From NCBI GenBank assembly GCA_036557285.1, contig DATBHW010000054.1:1-64000 (forward strand): 64,000 bases of DNA. Direction: 5' to 3'. This DNA comes from Ktedonobacterales bacterium. GTDB taxonomy: Bacteria; Chloroflexota; Ktedonobacteria; Ktedonobacterales; DATBGS01. Under the pieces are notes generated by a model, which saw nothing but the letters and a program-made list of their open reading frames with translations, was not told the origin of the DNA and made no database searches. The position numbers and the translations under genes were made by a program. Positions 7,727 through 15,349 of the stretch are shown here, piece by piece (position 1 is the stretch's first letter; the number at the start of each line of letters is the position of its first letter).

Positions 7727-10700
7727 CAAATATCTTCCTACCTTTATCAAGGAAATCCGCAGTTACTGCGCGATGGTCGGCGACCTTACGCAGCCACTGC
7801 GCGACCCACAGGCTGCTGGCGAGGACATTCGTTCGGCGGCGGCGGGACTCACACGGCTCTTCCACACTATCGCCGGACTGAGCAGTTCGCTGGAGATTGC
7901 CGATTTCACCGGACTGGCCGAGGGTCTGGAAAGCTGTTTGCTCAGCATCGGGGCCAGTCCAGCCACCGCGCAGAGCGCCAGCATCAACAGCGCCCTGATC
8001 GATCTGCTCGACTTTACCATCGCCTATCTCGGCCATCGTCTGGAGGCGATGGAGGCCAGCGGGCAATTTCAACTGCCCGCCCCGGAGGATGATGAACCGC
8101 TGCGTTCCCTGGAAGAACGGCTCTGGAGACTTGGCTCCTGGCTTGCGCCTCCAGAAGAGGGCGCGCTGCCCCCTGCTGAGCCACTGAGCGACGAAGACCT
8201 TGCCATCCTGCGCGCCTTCAGCGAGAGCGACCTTGCTGATGCTGCCAGGGCGGAGCTTCCCGCTGGCTCCGATACCGAAGGGCGAGGAGAAAGGGGCGAC
8301 CCAGCGCCTCGGCCAGCCGCAGGAGTTACCCGACCCCTGGCGCAGCAGCCAGCGGCGCAGGGGCCAGAGGCCGCCAACACGCCAGAGGCAGCGCCAGCGG
8401 CTGGCGAAGTGATCCCGCCGGAAATGTTGGAACTTTTCCGCGCGGAAACCCTGGACGATCTCTACGTCCTTCAGGGCGCGCTCGCGCGGCTGGAGACGCC
8501 TGAAGAGCGACCAGCAGCCGTTCTGGAAATGCGCCACGTGGCCCACAAGATCAAGGGCGCGGCGGCCACGCTCGATCTTCAGGTGGTCGCTGGCCTTTCC
8601 CATTGCCTGGAAGACATCCTCGACCTGCTCAGGAGCCGTCGGCTGGAATATGCCCCCGCCGTCGTGGACGCCCTGATGCGCGGGATCATCGAGTTGGAGC
8701 TTGCCCTGAGCAAGCAGCCCACGCTGGAAAGGGAAAACGCCGAGGGGCTGGAACGCCTGCGCGCCCAATATGAGGCGCTGCTGGCCGCCAGCGGGCCAGA
8801 GAATCTGGATGATCCCTCGGCGACGCTGCCGGATTCGCGCCGCCTGGCCGCTGCCGCGCACCAGCAGAGCGTTTCGGTTGATGTCTTTGCCCCCGATCAA
8901 AGCCATCCCTCGCTGGGTACTCAGCGCGCCCGTGTTGGCGACGTGATGGGCCGCGAACACTCATTGCGCGTCGAGGTCAGCCGCCTGGATCAGCTTATGG
9001 GCATGGTCGGCGAGTTGGCAAGCAACCGCGCAGGAACGGAACAGGCACGCGCCGAAATTAACGAATCGCTGGCTGAGGTGCATCGCGTCGTCCAGAAGAT
9101 GACTCAACTGGTCAACCAGCTTGACGAAGAAGCGCCGATGCTCAGCGCCCCTCTGGCTTCAGGGCCTGTTTTCCAGCTTTCCCAGCAGACCCAGGAGCCA
9201 TACGCTCCAGGCGAAGTAGAAGCGCGGGCGGAGATGACCCGCCTCGCCGCGCGCGGCACGCCGTCGCGCCCGCTGGGCATGTCGTTCCCCGCACATGGCG
9301 AGGAAGCGGCCCGGCGCAGGGAATTGGACCTGGAAAACTTCGACAGCGAGCATAGCCATCTGCTGCGGGCGCTGCGCGAAGGCGTTAATGACATTGCCAC
9401 CCTGAGCGACGGCTTGCAAGGTCTTTTGCGTGAGATGAATGGTCTGGCCGAAGCGCAGGATAGACTCACCGGCTCCATTCAGCGCGACATCACTCATCTG
9501 CGGCTGGTCCCCATCGGGCGGATTTTTCCCAGGCTCCAGTTAACGGTGCGCCAGATTGCCCAGGAGCAAAACAAGCAGATCAATTTCATGTCTACCGGCG
9601 CGACCACCGAGATTGACCGCGACATCATCGAAGCCATCACCGGCCCGCTGGCGCAGCTCGTGCGCAACTGCGCGGTGCATGGCATCGAATCGGTGGAAGA
9701 GCGGCGCGAATTGGGCAAGCCCGATGTTGGGACGATCACGCTGCATGCCTACTATACCGGCAACGAGATCAGCATTGAGATCGGCGATGACGGCTGCGGC
9801 ATCAACTCCCACCGGCTCATCAACGCCGCCATTGCGGTTGGCAAACTCGCGCCAGAGGAAGCAGAGCAGTTGGACTCGGAGCAAGCCCTCAATCTGATGC
9901 TTCTGCCCGACATTAGCACCAGCCCGGAAGTCACCACCATTGCCGGGCGCGGCGTGGGGATGGATATGGTGCGTACCGCTGTCGAGAACCTGAAAGGCGA
10001 GATGCACATTCACAGCACACCAGGCGAGGGTACGAGCTTCCATATCCGCCTGCCCATCTCGCTGGGCATCTTGCCCGCGCTCTTTGTGCGCGCGGGTCAG
10101 CAAGTCTATGCCGTGCCGCTGAGCAGCGTTGCGCGCATCTGGCAGCCGGAAAGCCAGACGCCATCTGAAATGACGGCTTTCTTCAGCCTGAGCGAAGTCC
10201 TTGGCGTCCCACCACAGTTAGCCGGGGAGAGCGAAGAAGAACCAAAGATACCCCCTCGCCAGGTGGCCTTGATCGTGCTGCTGAGGCAGCGAGAGGTGGG
10301 CGTCTACGTTGATGAAGTGCTGGCCGAGCGCGAGGTGGTCATCAAGCGCCTGCCGCCGCACCTGCGCCGCCGGGGAGTGCGCGGCGTCATCTTGAATCCC
10401 GTGGGTGAACTGCTGCTGCTGCTTGATCTGCCGGAGCTGGCTCATCGTGTACTCAGCGGCCTGCCCAGTGATCGCTTCGAGGCGCTGCGCGATGAGCCAG
10501 CGCCAGCGGCTGGCGCCGCCAGCGGGCCGAAAGTGCTGGTGGTGGATGATTCGCTTTTCATGCGCCGCACCCTGGAATTACAACTGGCGCGCGCGGGGTA
10601 TCAGGTCAGGTCGGCCAAAGACGGCATAGAGGCGCTGCAATTCATTATGCAGGACCGCCCCCAACTGGTGCTGCTGGATATTGAAATGCCGCAGCTTGAT

Positions 10701-10892
10701 GGCTATGGCCTGCTCAGCATCCTGCGCGGCCAGCAGCGTTTCAGCGGCATTCCGGTAGCGATGCTGACCTCGCGCGCCGCCGACAAGCACCGCCAGCACG
10801 CTATGGACCTGGGCGCCAGCGCCTATCTGGTCAAGCCCTGCCCGCACGATGTCTTGCTCCAGACCATCGCCGAACTGGTAGGCCAGCAATAG
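7719..10892 (+). CDS. cheA: hybrid chemotaxis-type histidine kinase CheA with C-terminal receiver
   Basis: A 1057-residue CheA/ChpA-like kinase. In order: an N-terminal HPt-like domain with His49 in FHTIAGLS; a Pro/Ala linker; a second HPt with His276 in AHKIKGAA; the dimerisation helix (LRVEVSRLDQLMGMVGELA); a HATPase domain with QLVRNCAVHGIES, IGDDGCGI and GRGVGMDMVR; a CheW-like regulatory domain; and a receiver with phospho-acceptor Asp about 987 (LLDIEMPQLDG) and Lys in YLVKPC. The start at 7719 overlaps cheW and follows GAGGAA. The architecture resembles kinases of type IV pilus or gliding chemosensory systems. No receptor, CheB or CheR is encoded nearby. Confidence 0.93.
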   Translation: MSDKYLPTFIKEIRSYCAMVGDLTQPLRDPQAAGEDIRSAAAGLTRLFHTIAGLSSSLEIADFTGLAEGLESCLLSIGASPATAQSASINSALIDLLDFTIAYLGHRLEAMEASGQFQLPAPEDDEPLRSLEERLWRLGSWLAPPEEGALPPAEPLSDEDLAILRAFSESDLADAARAELPAGSDTEGRGERGDPAPRPAAGVTRPLAQQPAAQGPEAANTPEAAPAAGEVIPPEMLELFRAETLDDLYVLQGALARLETPEERPAAVLEMRHVAHKIKGAAATLDLQVVAGLSHCLEDILDLLRSRRLEYAPAVVDALMRGIIELELALSKQPTLERENAEGLERLRAQYEALLAASGPENLDDPSATLPDSRRLAAAAHQQSVSVDVFAPDQSHPSLGTQRARVGDVMGREHSLRVEVSRLDQLMGMVGELASNRAGTEQARAEINESLAEVHRVVQKMTQLVNQLDEEAPMLSAPLASGPVFQLSQQTQEPYAPGEVEARAEMTRLAARGTPSRPLGMSFPAHGEEAARRRELDLENFDSEHSHLLRALREGVNDIATLSDGLQGLLREMNGLAEAQDRLTGSIQRDITHLRLVPIGRIFPRLQLTVRQIAQEQNKQINFMSTGATTEIDRDIIEAITGPLAQLVRNCAVHGIESVEERRELGKPDVGTITLHAYYTGNEISIEIGDDGCGINSHRLINAAIAVGKLAPEEAEQLDSEQALNLMLLPDISTSPEVTTIAGRGVGMDMVRTAVENLKGEMHIHSTPGEGTSFHIRLPISLGILPALFVRAGQQVYAVPLSSVARIWQPESQTPSEMTAFFSLSEVLGVPPQLAGESEEEPKIPPRQVALIVLLRQREVGVYVDEVLAEREVVIKRLPPHLRRRGVRGVILNPVGELLLLLDLPELAHRVLSGLPSDRFEALRDEPAPAAGAASGPKVLVVDDSLFMRRTLELQLARAGYQVRSAKDGIEALQFIMQDRPQLVLLDIEMPQLDGYGLLSILRGQQRFSGIPVAMLTSRAADKHRQHAMDLGASAYLVKPCPHDVLLQTIAELVGQQ

Positions 10893-10901
10893 CCAGGCGC
10901 T

Positions 10902-11975
10902 TTAATTCTTTTCTCGCTCCAGACGCAGCCGCTCCAGTTCGGCCAGTCCGGCCTCGATAGCCGATTCCGCTCCGCAGTTGCGCGATGCCTGGTCGTTGGT
11001 GATGCCATCCAGGCAGCGCCCCGTCTGCGCGTCGTACATCACTGTACTGGCGTCATTATCCCCGGTAAACCAGCCAAACGTGCGCAGCGCCAGGGTGCGA
11101 TAGCGCGCCGCGCCCGTCGCTCGATAGAGATCAGCCAGCCCCTGCATCATGGGCGAGAGGCAATAGGCGCATTGATTCTCTTTTACCCCAGGAAACGCAT
11201 AGAGAAAACCTGCCGCCAGCGTTGGCTCAACCAGCCGCTCCACCGTCCGGGCGCAAGCCTCCAGATACTCCGGGCGCTCCATCCAGGCGCCTGCTTCGGC
11301 CAATGCGGGGAACTGATGATAGCCCCAGAGTCCCACCTGTTCCTGTCCTGGCGCATCGCGCAGGTAGCCATCCATGCAGCCGAAGAGATCGGCAGCCCAG
11401 TCTTCCAGTAGCTGCTTGAAGCGTTCGCGCAAGTGCGGAGGAGGGTCAGCTCGCAGCACTTCCAGCGCAGCCAGCGCCAGCACGCCTGTTGCTTTGGCAT
11501 AGCTGGCCGTCTCAGCGCGCGCTGGCAGCGGGCAGAGCAGCCAATGTTGCAGCGCGGCCTCATCGCCCAGCACCCGATAGGCCGCGCCCAGCGCCCACAA
11601 CGCCCGGCTTGTCCACCAGATGCCGCCTGGATAGGAAGTCTGGCCGGTCATATTGCGCTCGCCCGCTCTGTTCAGAATAAAGTTCGTGAAGCGGCCATCT
11701 GCTCCCTGCATATAGGGCAGGAAGGTGAGCCAGCGCCGCGCCAGATCGCGCCCCTGGGCATCGCGCTCCTGTTCCCAGGCGCGCAGGCCCAGGACCACGG
11801 CACGCGCCACGTCATCCACGCAGGCAACACCCTCCGGCCCGCTGTCTGCTGCCCCGAATGGCCGATAAACCAGCCCATCCGGTGTTTCCACCGGCTCCGC
11901 GTATACCGCCAGCGCGGCAATCTCTTGCCCATCCGCCGGAAACGTCCACGTCAACGATGCAAGATGCTTGAACAC
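10902..11975 (-). CDS. (alpha/alpha)6-toroid glycosidase-like protein
   Basis: A 357-residue soluble protein without a signal peptide. It has helical repeats with conserved aromatic/Gly turns (VACVDDVARAVVLGLRAWE, GGIWWTSRALWALGAAY, VGLWGYHQFPALAEAG) of the kind seen in six-hairpin glycosidases and N-acylglucosamine 2-epimerase-like proteins. These proteins hydrolyse or epimerise sugars. No specific family or catalytic pair can be fixed, so it is described at superfamily level. It converges on cheA with only 9 bases between stops and ends a separate minus-strand unit. Confidence 0.5.
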   Translation of the reverse strand: MFKHLASLTWTFPADGQEIAALAVYAEPVETPDGLVYRPFGAADSGPEGVACVDDVARAVVLGLRAWEQERDAQGRDLARRWLTFLPYMQGADGRFTNFILNRAGERNMTGQTSYPGGIWWTSRALWALGAAYRVLGDEAALQHWLLCPLPARAETASYAKATGVLALAALEVLRADPPPHLRERFKQLLEDWAADLFGCMDGYLRDAPGQEQVGLWGYHQFPALAEAGAWMERPEYLEACARTVERLVEPTLAAGFLYAFPGVKENQCAYCLSPMMQGLADLYRATGAARYRTLALRTFGWFTGDNDASTVMYDAQTGRCLDGITNDQASRNCGAESAIEAGLAELERLRLEREKN

Positions 11976-12269
11976 TCGATCACTCGTTCCTTACCCTGGC
12001 CCGGATGGAAAGGTCGTTCTATGCGCCCTCGCTTCCGCCGGGCAACGTTTTCTGGCAGGGGACAAAGCAACTTTTATGCCCTGCTTTCGCTGGCGGTTTG
12101 AGCCGCCAGAACGCCAGCAAATAGCTTGACAGGTGTGTTATTCTGATACCTGATAGCTCGCATGGCTTATGAGGTCTGCGTACATATCAGCTACGCTCCC
12201 GGTGCAGCATATCAAGCATTCAACGGAGGCAGAGCGCACCCGTTGCGCTCGATAAAGGAGTTTGTTTCG

Positions 12270-12995
12270 ATGAGTCTTACTCTGGAAATTGCCAGGCGCG
12301 CCCTCGACGCCAGCCGCGCTCGGGCGCGTGAATTCGGCTGCCAGGTCAGCATTGCGCTGGTTGATAGCGCGGGCCATCTCGTCGCATTCGAGCGCATGAT
12401 GGCGCCTTATGCGTGGGCCACCGCAGGAATCTCCACCGCCAAGGCAACATCAGCCGTCATGTTCAATCAGTCCACTTCTGATATTAGCCGCTGGGCTGGC
12501 GATATTCCCGGCTTCGCCACCAGCATGGCGAGCATGACTCAGGGCAAGTTTATTATGGCCCCAGGCGGCTGGCCGATTCGCGGCCCCAATGGCGTCACCG
12601 TCGGAGCCATTGGCATCAGCGGCGGCAACGCGCCGGGCCGCGACGACGATATTGCCCGCGCAGGCGTCCACGCGGCAGAGGCCGCCCTTCAGGCCGAGTT
12701 TCAGCGGCGCATGCAGGCCCAGGCAGCCGCGCAGGCGCAAGCAGCCGCGCAGGCCCAGGCAGCCGCGCAGCCACAGCCGGTTGCTGCCGCTGCCCCCGCT
12801 GCCGCATTCCAGGAGTCGGCCCAGCCACAGCCAGCCCCCGCCACAGTGAACCTTCAGGAGCCAGAGCCAGCCGCTTCGATGTATATGCCCGTTACCTCCG
12901 CCGAAGGCGCGCAAAGCAGCAGCGCCGGGTCCACAGATGGGTCGGCCAGCGGCGAAGATGATCAGCCGACGATTGCTACCGACAAAACACCGTAG
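12270..12995 (+). CDS. GlcG/HbpS-family heme-binding-like protein with Ala-Gln-Pro tail
   Basis: Residues 1-145 match the GlcG/HbpS (Haem_degrading, PF03928) fold: IARRALDASRARAREFG, VSIALVDSAGHLVAFERM, then GGWPIRGPNGVTVGAIGISG and DDDIARAGVHAAEAAL. Members bind heme or act as redox sensors. The C-terminal ~95 residues are low complexity, with AQAAAQAQ repeats then Gln/Pro/Ser. Such a tail is unusual for this family and may be a flexible linker. The start at 12270 is set by AAGGAG nine bases upstream. The tail ends shortly before a long terminator hairpin. Confidence 0.8.
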   Translation: MSLTLEIARRALDASRARAREFGCQVSIALVDSAGHLVAFERMMAPYAWATAGISTAKATSAVMFNQSTSDISRWAGDIPGFATSMASMTQGKFIMAPGGWPIRGPNGVTVGAIGISGGNAPGRDDDIARAGVHAAEAALQAEFQRRMQAQAAAQAQAAAQAQAAAQPQPVAAAAPAAAFQESAQPQPAPATVNLQEPEPAASMYMPVTSAEGAQSSSAGSTDGSASGEDDQPTIATDKTP

Positions 12996-13025
12996 CCCCA
13001 CGTCCTGGCGCATCGCTGTTGTGAC

Positions 13026-13082
13026 TTGCCGCGCAGCCTGGAAGGCAGTTGACCGTTGGTCGCCTTCCAGGCTGCGCGGCAA
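13026..13082. terminator. bidirectional terminator hairpin, 21-bp perfect stem
   Basis: TTGCCGCGCAGCCTGGAAGGC (here 13026-13046) pairs perfectly with 13062-13082 across a 15-base loop and is followed by an A-run. It lies between the convergent GlcG-like and DUF1634 genes, so it can end both transcripts. Confidence 0.75.
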
Positions 13083-13129
13083 AAAGAGGCGTTCAGCATC
13101 ACTAGGCGCGGGTTCCCTCGCTCTTGCTT

Positions 13130-13594
13130 TTACCCCGCTTTGCCCAGGAGGAAGCTGATCACCAGCACGACCAGCACGACCAGGGTGATGAGGACATAGG
13201 CGTAATCGCGCTCCAGCACAAAGATCACTACTGAGGACGCCACGCGAATGACCGGCGTCGCAATCAGCAAGAGCAGCCCCAGCGCGATCAGGGCATAGGG
13301 CTTGAACTGCGCCACCCCGGCCAGCACATCGCCAGGGGTCGTGGGAAAAGCAGTGAGCCGGTTCGGGCCGTACTGCGTCAGCCCGGCCAGATTGTTGACT
13401 GAGCCTGCATAGCCCGTATCGCCAGTCACCAGCAGCAGAACCACTCCAAGCGCGATGAGGAACGCGCTGACGAGGACGCCCACGCGCAGAATCCAGCTAA
13501 TAATCTCTTCCGTAGGAAAGGCGCGCGCCGGAGCCGTCTCGCGGCCTGTTTCAGTCTTCGGTTCTTCAGATGAAGATGGTTGCTCGTGAGCCAT
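13130..13594 (-). CDS. DUF1634 membrane protein
   Basis: A 154-residue protein with three strong hydrophobic segments (about residues 33-57, 95-113 and 117-150) after a charged N-terminal tail. Sequence and size fit DUF1634, a family almost always encoded beside TauE/SafE transporters. Here it begins 4 bases after that transporter gene ends, on the same strand. It probably forms an accessory subunit. Biochemical role is unknown. Confidence 0.8.
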   Translation of the reverse strand: MAHEQPSSSEEPKTETGRETAPARAFPTEEIISWILRVGVLVSAFLIALGVVLLLVTGDTGYAGSVNNLAGLTQYGPNRLTAFPTTPGDVLAGVAQFKPYALIALGLLLLIATPVIRVASSVVIFVLERDYAYVLITLVVLVVLVISFLLGKAG

Positions 13595-13598
13595 ACAA

Positions 13599-14501
13599 TC
13601 AAATACCTAATCCAAATGCGCGTAAAACCATCTCCAGCGCCGTCAATACCAGCACCACCACAAAAATCCGGCGAATGAGCAAGCCGCGCACCCGAATGAG
13701 CAGTTGCGCGCCCGTCAGCGCCCCCAGCAGCACGCCCAGCGCCACAGGGGCCGCGATGAGCGGATTGATGTCGCCGCGCGAAAAATAGACGCCCGCGCTG
13801 GCCGCCGCCGTCACGCCAATCATAAAGTTGCTGGTCGTCGTCGAGGCTTTCATGGGGATACGCATCGCAATATCCATCGCCGGAACCTTCAGCGCACCGC
13901 CGCCCACGCCCAACAACCCCGAAACCATCCCGGCGATATACATCAAGCCAAAACCCAGCGGCACCCCCTGCACCCGATAGGCGATCTTGCGCTTGAGCGC
14001 CACGTCATAATACGCGCCATCGAGATGCAGCCGACGCGCCAGCCTTCGGCCCAGGCCCATATCCGTATCAGGCGTCTGACGCAGGGTTTCCGGGTCCAGC
14101 GCGCCAGTCATTGACATCTGTTCCATCTTACCGCGCTGGAGCATCACCACGCAGGAATAGAGCAAAATGATGCCAAACACAAAGAAGAGGACCGGCCCGC
14201 CCAGATACGCGCCCACAAACGCGCCGGTAATCGCCCCTGTCGTCGTCGCCACTTCCAGAAACATGCCAATGCGCAGATTGCTGATATGGTCGCGGAGATA
14301 GCGAACTGCCGCGCCGCTGGAGGTCGCAATGACCGAAACAATCGAAGCGCCAATGGCAAAATGAATATCAACGCCAAAGAGGACCGAGAGGGCAGGCACC
14401 ACAATGATGCCGCCGCCCAGGCCAAGCAGCGCGCCCAGGGTACCAGCTATCAGGGAGGTCACAAAGATCAGCAGCAGAAACACGAGTATCGGAAGATGCA
14501 G
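13599..14501 (-). CDS. TauE/SafE-family anion exporter
   Basis: TauE/SafE proteins are thought to move sulfite, sulfonates or related organic anions across the membrane. The protein has about eight hydrophobic segments and two family repeats: LGALLGLGGGIIVVPAL near the N-terminus and MVSGLLGVGGGALKVPAM in the second half, with TSNFMIGVTAAASAG after it. No ATG fits well. A CTG at 14501 has AAGGAAGG seven bases upstream, and a TGC-TACAAT extended -10 lies at 14541-14546, so CTG is chosen. The longer frame to 14639 would start upstream of that promoter. It is paired with the DUF1634 gene. Confidence 0.82.
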   Translation of the reverse strand: MHLPILVFLLLIFVTSLIAGTLGALLGLGGGIIVVPALSVLFGVDIHFAIGASIVSVIATSSGAAVRYLRDHISNLRIGMFLEVATTTGAITGAFVGAYLGGPVLFFVFGIILLYSCVVMLQRGKMEQMSMTGALDPETLRQTPDTDMGLGRRLARRLHLDGAYYDVALKRKIAYRVQGVPLGFGLMYIAGMVSGLLGVGGGALKVPAMDIAMRIPMKASTTTSNFMIGVTAAASAGVYFSRGDINPLIAAPVALGVLLGALTGAQLLIRVRGLLIRRIFVVVLVLTALEMVLRAFGLGI

Positions 14502-14540
14502 AGGAGTGCCTTCCTTTCCGTCCGGGGATTGGGTATAGAT

Positions 14541-14549
14541 ATTGTAGCA
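14541..14549 (-). promoter_or_regulatory. candidate extended -10 for the TauE-DUF1634 operon
   Basis: On the minus strand TGCTACAAT forms an extended -10 (TGnTACAAT). No good -35 was found. It supports a translation start downstream, near 14501. Confidence 0.4.
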
Positions 14550-14603
14550 CACCAACCTTCCTGGCATCCAGACGTTATCAGGGCTGTTTCGCTGCCAAAA
14601 AGA

Positions 14604-14633
14604 GGGGCCTGGCACACGAATGTACCAGGCCCC
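14604..14633 (-). terminator. Rho-independent terminator-like hairpin reading minus
   Basis: GGGGCCTGG (14604-14612) pairs perfectly with CCAGGCCCC (14625-14633). On the minus strand the hairpin is followed by TCTTTTTGG. It would end a minus-strand transcript arriving from about 15.05 kb, just upstream of the TauE promoter. Confidence 0.65.
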
Positions 14634-14731
14634 AAACATCTATCCCTACCGGCGCAGAAGCTCTCGTCGCCCCAACAGCATCGTCTCTCCAACGTTCCCC
14701 ATCTTCCACCTGACCCACCCCATCCTGACGA

Positions 14732-15037
14732 TTATGCCCGGCAGGCGGCGCCCCACGCCACAAACCCCAAAGCATCCACCCCACCATTCACCCTGCATCC
14801 GCTCACATCGCTCGCCACTTTGCCTTGCCCCCGCCATTCACCCTGCAAGCCCAATGCCACCTCCACAAAGCGCCCCACGCAGCCACACCCACCCAAACAA
14901 CGCCTCCCCAGCCAGCCGCCACCTTCACCCGCACAGATGATCATCTCGATTGAGTTGTCATCTATGGGAACAATGATACCTGAATCTGCTGAATTTCCCA
15001 TGAAATTGATCACAAAATTTGCTGAATATTTTTTCAT
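14732..15037 (-). CDS. candidate small Gly/Cys-rich ORF with AT-rich leader, unknown
   Basis: A 101-residue frame starting MKKYSANFVINFMG, preceded by GGAAAG. The first ~37 codons are AT-rich, unlike neighbouring genes. The rest is Gly-rich, with four Cys within about 20 residues (CAGEGGGWLGRRCLGGCGC begins near residue 37). An upstream AT-rich region and a downstream terminator hairpin (14604-14633) would make a stand-alone unit. The shape recalls a leader-plus-core peptide, but no modification enzyme lies nearby and the region is C-rich low complexity. It could equally be non-coding. No function is proposed. Confidence 0.25.
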   Translation of the reverse strand: MKKYSANFVINFMGNSADSGIIVPIDDNSIEMIICAGEGGGWLGRRCLGGCGCVGRFVEVALGLQGEWRGQGKVASDVSGCRVNGGVDALGFVAWGAACRA

Positions 15038-15140
15038 CTTTCCAGGGTATTATCCCCCAAAACGCATGATTTCCCCCAACATTTATTCATCTTAGGTACA
15101 AAAAACCGCGCCTGGATAGAGCCGTTCAGCGGTCATATCA

Positions 15141-15332
15141 CATCGGCATGAAGCGGAGCGTTTTCCCTGTAGCGCCGCCCCCCTTCGGGAAGGGTCGCTT
15201 GCCTCGGCTATGCCTCTTCGAGCGAGAGGTCCTCGCTCCCGTTGGTCGCTCGCGCGTCCCTTCCAGGCGGCCAGCCGCCGAGCCGCCTGGAAGGCGGCGC
15301 TACAAGTCGAGGCCGCAAGCATGCAACAGGAT
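15141..15332. repeat. dispersed hairpin repeat, family B copy 2
   Basis: It opens with GGCATGAAGCGGAGCG and ends with CCGCAAGCATGCAACAGG, the same borders as copy 1 at 3816-3996. The central block (rich in CGCTCGCGCG and CCCGTTGGTCGCTCG) is present in the opposite orientation relative to the borders, so the interior can be inverted between copies. Confidence 0.8.
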
Positions 15333-15349
15333 GTGGTGTCAGAAGGGAA

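Noticed and set aside
7701-8960. 419-codon frame antisense to cheA
   Set aside because: Shadow of the CheA coding frame; no ribosome-binding site or family features.
14286-15095. 269-codon plus-strand frame through the C-rich region
   Set aside because: Low-complexity Pro/His/Ser translation crossing the TauE gene and a terminator; no plausible gene.
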